From NCBI GenBank assembly GCA_964547995.1, contig CAZJRB010000165.1:1-11348 (forward strand): 11,348 nucleotides of DNA, read 5' to 3'. This stretch comes from CAZJRB01 sp964547995. GTDB taxonomy: Bacteria; Planctomycetota; Planctomycetia; Pirellulales; Thermoguttaceae. The translations under genes were made by a program, and so were the position numbers. The notes below the pieces were generated by a model. It did not search any database. It was given only the letters and a program-made list of their open reading frames with translations, and was not told the DNA's origin. Of the stretch, positions 8,435 through 11,348 are shown piece by piece (position 1 is the stretch's first letter; every line of letters starts with the position of its first letter).

Positions 8435-10653
8435 GGCGATCCTTTGACCGGGCGCAACAGAAGCGTCTGACCCCTGGCCGTTTTCAGCGTCGCGCGGTCG
8501 TTCGAAAAGGTCTCGGCCGGTCTGCCGTTGCGCAGCACTTGCACCGTCTTTCCAGGCCAGGGATTCACGATCGTGCAATCCCTGCCGCGTTCGCTCAGGA
8601 TCGACACGTACTGCACGGTGCCGTCGCGCAGCTCGCCGGAAACCAGAAAGGCCCCTTCCGCACGGAGGTTTCGGAACATCGCGTCGCGATCCTTCGGCCA
8701 GACCGGAAAGACCCGCAAGACGCCCTTGTGGCCCATGCAGAGCATCTGGTTGATCGTGTTGGGAACGATGCTGCAATTCTCGATGCCGTGTGGATTGCGC
8801 GCCGCCCAGCCGTTTGTATTGGCATGCTTCGTTACATAGGTGTGGAGTTTCTCGAGGATCACTTCCGGATCGTACCCCACCCGCACCGCCGCCGGGAAGA
8901 TGCTGTTCATGCCGTTGTTGTCGGCCCAGCGGTTCATCACTTCGATGGTGTTGCGGGAGATTCTGAGCAATTGTGGATCGCTGTCGAGATGGATGGCCCC
9001 GGCCGGATAGATGTGCTGGATGCCCAGCGTGTTGTTGCGCCACCACGGCGTGCCCTTCTCGGTGTATCGAAAGACGGTTTTGCCGTTCTTCTCCTGCGTG
9101 GTCCACGTGCTGAGGTTGTCGAGGATGTGTCGCCACTTTTCGTGGCGATCCAAATCGGTCTTCAACTCCTTGCTCATGTCGATCGCCAATGCCAGGGAGT
9201 TTCTGACGAGCCCCAGCGACAAAATCGGATTGAAGTCGCCAAACGTGTTCTCATGCACCGCATCGTCCCGGATCACGTAGCGATTGTTTGATTCCTCCCA
9301 CGTCACGTAGTCCTCCCAGAAGTCGGCAACCGCACGGACCAGCGGATAGAGTTCCTTGGCATATTCCGGGTCGTAGGTCGCATACCAGCGCGAGGCGATG
9401 TTGACCAGGCAGTAAGACGCGTTGCTTTTCTGTCCGCAAAACAGCCCGGGGCTCGAATCGCCCCGCCGGTCGTATCCATGGCCTCGTGTTACCTCCATGC
9501 CCTTTGGGCCGATCCCGACCGGGTAGTAGACGCCCCGGCATTTCAGCTCCTTCTGCGCGTACTCCCTCGCCTGCTCCATGAAGTCGACAATCGGGGCGTG
9601 GTAGGGATCGGCCTGCTCGATGTGATTGGAGCTGTAAAGGCCGTAGTAGGGGGCCATGTGGTTGTAGTTGAGGTGATAGTCCCCGTTCCATCCGGGGCTG
9701 TCGGTCGTGACCCACGTGCCGAACAGACCCGGCGGGAACTCCGGATCGCGGCTGCACGAGGCCATCACGTAGTTCGACATGTAATACTGGCGTTCGATCT
9801 CCTTGTCGGGGATCTCCACGAGCGACCGGGCCCAGAAGTCGTGCCACCAGGCGGTGTGATCGCGCCAGCATCGCTCAAGCTTTCCGGCATCAAGGCCCGA
9901 AACTCTCTTCTGCACGTCTGTCAGATACGACTTGCTCTTGAAGACGCTCTGCATAGCGACAACCAACGTCACCGGCTTGTCGGGACCGGCGGTGAACGTC
10001 ATCTTATCCAGGCCGATGAGTTTCGCGGCCGCGGCGGCTTCCGTGGATATCTCGACGCCCTCGGTAAACTTCCGCACGCCCCAGCGAGTCCCGCCGGTCT
10101 CCCCTTCCTCCGTCTCGGAACCGGCGCCGGTCTGCACCCAGAGTTTGGCGTCGCCATCGACCGTGCCGCCTTGGCAAGTGATCTCGACGACAAGCAGGTT
10201 CTCGGTGGCCGCAACCCAGGATCGCATCGTCACGACGAGCTTGTCTTTGGTAAACGTCCCTACCGTAACCCCGTCATAGGGAAACTGCTCCACACGATAG
10301 GTCGCGCCGGCCAACCCGGGAATTGCCAGGTCGATTCCGCCGAACACCCTCGGGCCGGAGCCCGCCCCGTGCTTGAGTCGCCAGAAGTCGTTCTTGCAGA
10401 GCCAGAACCGCTGCTGCTCGGGCGGGCCGCTCAGCGCCACGCCCATGTCGCCGTTGCCCAACAGCGGCGCGTCAACCGCCATCTTCGAGGGGATCTTCTT
10501 CGGCGGCCCCAGGAAGACCGCCCGGTGCGAGCCGACAATTCGCTTTGCCTCGGCCTGCATCGTCGGGCCGGCGTCTTCCGAGCGGCAGCAATCCGCCAGG
10601 CACGGTGAGAAAACCACGGCGAGCAACATCCATTTCAGAACGGTTCGTTTCAT
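8431..10653 (-). CDS. Secreted GH95-like (alpha/alpha)6 glycoside hydrolase
   Basis: A 740-residue exported glycosidase and the first gene of the operon. ATG 10653 is chosen because it opens a signal peptide (MKRT, then a hydrophobic stretch to about 20, probable cut near CLA-DCC). The open frame upstream is not protein-like. Residues ~40-270 form the N-terminal beta-sandwich, with LLGNGDMGVALSG at 64-76, CKNDFWRL at 86-93 and GATYRVEQF at 116-124. The (alpha/alpha)6 barrel runs from ~285 to ~650: GWNGDYHLNYNHMAPYYG at 321-338 matches the GH95 segment with the two active-site Asn (here probably 329 and 331), VHENTFGDFNP at 466-476 carries the likely acid Glu468, and HGIENCSIVPNTINQML at 622-638 stands where GH95 fucosidases have their base Asp, here Glu625. 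FPVWP at 649-653 and a C-terminal beta domain follow. GH95 includes 1,2-alpha-L-fucosidase and L-galactosidase activities; specificity here is uncertain because the active-site loop differs. Its TGA overlaps the next ATG. No strong Shine-Dalgarno is seen. Confidence 0.85.
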   Translation of the reverse strand: MKRTVLKWMLLAVVFSPCLADCCRSEDAGPTMQAEAKRIVGSHRAVFLGPPKKIPSKMAVDAPLLGNGDMGVALSGPPEQQRFWLCKNDFWRLKHGAGSGPRVFGGIDLAIPGLAGATYRVEQFPYDGVTVGTFTKDKLVVTMRSWVAATENLLVVEITCQGGTVDGDAKLWVQTGAGSETEEGETGGTRWGVRKFTEGVEISTEAAAAAKLIGLDKMTFTAGPDKPVTLVVAMQSVFKSKSYLTDVQKRVSGLDAGKLERCWRDHTAWWHDFWARSLVEIPDKEIERQYYMSNYVMASCSRDPEFPPGLFGTWVTTDSPGWNGDYHLNYNHMAPYYGLYSSNHIEQADPYHAPIVDFMEQAREYAQKELKCRGVYYPVGIGPKGMEVTRGHGYDRRGDSSPGLFCGQKSNASYCLVNIASRWYATYDPEYAKELYPLVRAVADFWEDYVTWEESNNRYVIRDDAVHENTFGDFNPILSLGLVRNSLALAIDMSKELKTDLDRHEKWRHILDNLSTWTTQEKNGKTVFRYTEKGTPWWRNNTLGIQHIYPAGAIHLDSDPQLLRISRNTIEVMNRWADNNGMNSIFPAAVRVGYDPEVILEKLHTYVTKHANTNGWAARNPHGIENCSIVPNTINQMLCMGHKGVLRVFPVWPKDRDAMFRNLRAEGAFLVSGELRDGTVQYVSILSERGRDCTIVNPWPGKTVQVLRNGRPAETFSNDRATLKTARGQTLLLRPVKGSP
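8440..8445 (-). promoter_or_regulatory. Ribosome binding site AAAGGA for URO-D-fold protein A
   Basis: AAAGGA lies 5 nt before ATG 8434, within the last codons of the GH95-like gene. It selects this ATG over the longer open frame that runs up to about 9136. Confidence 0.5.
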
Positions 10654-10750
10654 GGGAGGGGCCTTTGCTGTGGACGCGAGTTTGCCCAACGTATCGGGAG
10701 GTTGGGCGGCAGGTGTTGTTGACCGATAGTCTACCCGCCACAGCCGGAAA

Positions 10751-10767
10751 AAGAAATGGATTTTCTT
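10751..10767. promoter_or_regulatory. 17 bp AT-rich palindrome, possible operator
   Basis: AAGAAA, a 5 nt spacer TGGAT, then TTTCTT: a perfect 6 bp inverted repeat about 98 bp upstream of the GH95-like start. It lies in the AT-rich part of the divergent region. It could be a regulator site, although AraC-family proteins more often bind direct repeats, and a chance palindrome in AT-rich DNA is possible. Confidence 0.25.
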
Positions 10768-10842
10768 CCAACTTTGATTACAATACTTACCAGACGAATC
10801 GACCGCAAAGGGATGGCTCAAGAACACCTTCGGGGTTCGGCC

Positions 10843-10903
10843 GTAGCCACGCTCGCCAGAGCGTGGGCAGCGCAGATCTCCACGGTCTGCCAACCGTGGC
10901 TAC
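10843..10903. repeat. Composite palindromic element with nested hairpins
   Basis: Three perfect inverted repeats are packed in 61 bp. Hairpin 1 is CCACGCTC (10847-10854), loop GCCA, GAGCGTGG (10859-10866). Hairpin 2 is CCACGGT (10880-10886), loop CTGCCA, ACCGTGG (10893-10899). The ends also pair with each other: GTAGCCACG (10843-10851) with CGTGGCTAC (10895-10903). The outer pairing uses bases of both inner stems, so the structures exclude each other. Both loops contain GCCA. It looks like a mobile or dispersed palindromic repeat (REP or MITE-like) rather than a terminator, as no T-run follows. Copy number cannot be judged from this window. Confidence 0.7.
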
Positions 10904-10940
10904 TCCCGAAGTTGTTTCTGAGCGGTTCGAAAGGGCCGCG

Positions 10941-11228
10941 ATGACCAGAAAAAGCCCACGCCGCGTCCTGTTGGCCTCCTCCTGGGGAAACCAGGTTTTC
11001 GCCCTGGCGCTGGCACAGTGCGCCAGGGATTTTGGGTGGCACCTTGACCTTCAGACGTATCTGACCGGCGAGTTGCCCGACCGTTGGGAAGGCGAGGGAA
11101 TCATTGCGTTGCTGGAAATCGGGACGCCCATCGCCGCGGCCCGGGCGTGCCGCGGCTCGTTTTTCCACGATCACACCTTGTCCGTCCTCCAACGCCGGAG
11201 AGACTCTGGCTATTCCGTGTCAACGTAA
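10941..11228 (+). pseudogene. XylR-type AraC regulator, N-terminal fragment
   Basis: A 95-codon frame from ATG 10941 to TAA 11226-11228, with GAAAGGG 5 nt upstream. Residues ~7-70 resemble the start of the periplasmic-binding-protein-like sensor domain of XylR-type AraC regulators: an RRVLLASSWGN strand, a helix with FALALAQCARD, a WHLDLQTYL strand, then WEGEGIIALLEI at 49-60 (the family's W-x-G-D/E-G-I-I pattern). After about residue 70 the family pattern is lost and the frame soon ends. Full-length proteins are near 390 residues and end in two helix-turn-helix motifs, so the DNA-binding part is absent. No continuation is visible in the other two forward frames up to the window edge. It is the natural regulator of the divergent operon by position. 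Similarity is judged by eye and is moderate. Confidence 0.5.
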
Positions 11229-11348
11229 AGCCCCCCTCCACAAAGCAGCGATCCCCAACCCCTTCGAGGGGCTCGTGCCCCGGCACTGGGATTATTTTTG
11301 GTTCATCTCCCATTTCCGGGGAATGCGGCCCGGATTCTGAGGAAGAAG
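11229..11348. other. Non-coding tail after the broken regulator, with two alternative hairpins
   Basis: No frame here looks like real protein. CCCCT-TCG-AGGGG (11259-11271) and GGGGC-TCGT-GCCCC (11268-11281) are overlapping 5 bp stems that cannot both form. A TTTTT run sits at 11295-11299, 13 nt after the second stem, too far for a standard intrinsic terminator. CCCCGG (11278-11283) and CCGGGG (11316-11321) can also pair. It may be a dispersed intergenic repeat or debris of the regulator gene. Confidence 0.35.

Larger units (their letters stand above)
10654..10940. promoter_or_regulatory. Divergent intergenic region, presumed operon promoter
   Basis: These 287 bp lie between the GH95-like start (leftward) and the AraC-type fragment (rightward) and hold no convincing gene. 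About 10745-10800 is clearly AT-richer than its surroundings and includes a palindrome, as expected for a promoter or operator. I see no sigma-70 match good enough to place. The best leftward candidate is TTTCTT, then 17 nt, then TAGACT on the minus strand, which is weak. The half next to the regulator contains a structured repeat. The layout (regulator divergent from its operon) suggests that control of the glycan operon acted here. Confidence 0.45.

Noticed and set aside
8435..9136. N-terminal extension of URO-D-fold protein A up to 9136
   Set aside because: The extension is low-complexity Arg/His/Gln-rich translation of the GH95-like gene in another frame. Family homology and the ribosome site begin at ATG 8434.
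9478..10608. Plus-strand open frame (376 codons) opposite the GH95-like gene
   Set aside because: It is antisense to clear GH95-like homology and has no recognisable motif, so it is a compositional shadow.
10654..10893. Extension of the GH95-like gene upstream of ATG 10653
   Set aside because: The upstream residues cross the palindromic repeat and would bury the signal peptide inside the protein.
10843..10903. CRISPR array or tRNA-like structure
   Set aside because: There are no repeated spacers and no cloverleaf. The element is a nested inverted repeat only.
10545..10940. Longer start for the AraC-type fragment
   Set aside because: The upstream part is a translation of the GH95-like 5' end and the intergenic repeat. 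ATG 10941 has a ribosome site and begins the family-like sequence.
11268..11299. Intrinsic terminator for the regulator fragment
   Set aside because: The stem is only 5 bp and the T-run starts 13 nt after it, so the arrangement does not fit a standard terminator.

Overview
The window reads as one carbohydrate-utilisation locus from a GC-rich bacterium of the Planctomycetes-Verrucomicrobia-Lentisphaerae (PVC) kind, most likely a planctomycete. The reasons are the gene mix (GH95-like and GH38 glycosidases, paired uroporphyrinogen-decarboxylase-fold proteins and a large SSS symporter), a XylR-type AraC regulator start, and a palindromic intergenic repeat of a type I associate with planctomycetes. 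This assignment is inference from gene style; no marker gene is present.

Almost everything is on the minus strand and is read from right to left as one tight operon. It runs from a secreted GH95-like (alpha/alpha)6 glycosidase (10653-8431), through URO-D-fold protein A (8434-7364), URO-D-fold protein B (7374-6301), an SSS-family sodium/solute symporter (6297-4489) and a GH38 alpha-mannosidase (4450-1259), to a damaged region at 1262-16. Three junctions overlap (4 bp ATGA, 11 bp, 4 bp ATGA), one has a 3 bp gap and one a 38 bp gap, so the genes are almost certainly co-transcribed and partly translationally coupled.

The leftmost part is not a normal gene. The first ~114 codons after position 1262 encode a signal peptide and the start of a second GH95-like N-terminal domain. 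Near position 920 this homology stops, and a different frame takes over that encodes the C-terminal part of an L-fucose-isomerase-like protein with no start codon of its own. It is a deletion chimera (two broken genes joined) or an assembly artefact.

On the right, a ~290 bp intergenic region separates the operon from a divergent gene start at 10941. That start resembles the sugar-sensing N-terminus of XylR-type AraC regulators, but homology stops after about 70 residues and the frame closes at 95 aa, so the regulator is broken. The intergenic region holds an AT-rich stretch with a 17 bp palindrome and a 61 bp composite palindromic repeat. The last 120 bp carry no gene.

Working model (inference): the exported GH95-like enzyme trims a fucose- and/or mannose-containing glycan, the SSS symporter imports the product, cytoplasmic GH38 releases mannose, an isomerase (now broken) fed the sugar into central metabolism, and the two URO-D-fold proteins do an unidentified step, possibly on a methylated or otherwise modified sugar.
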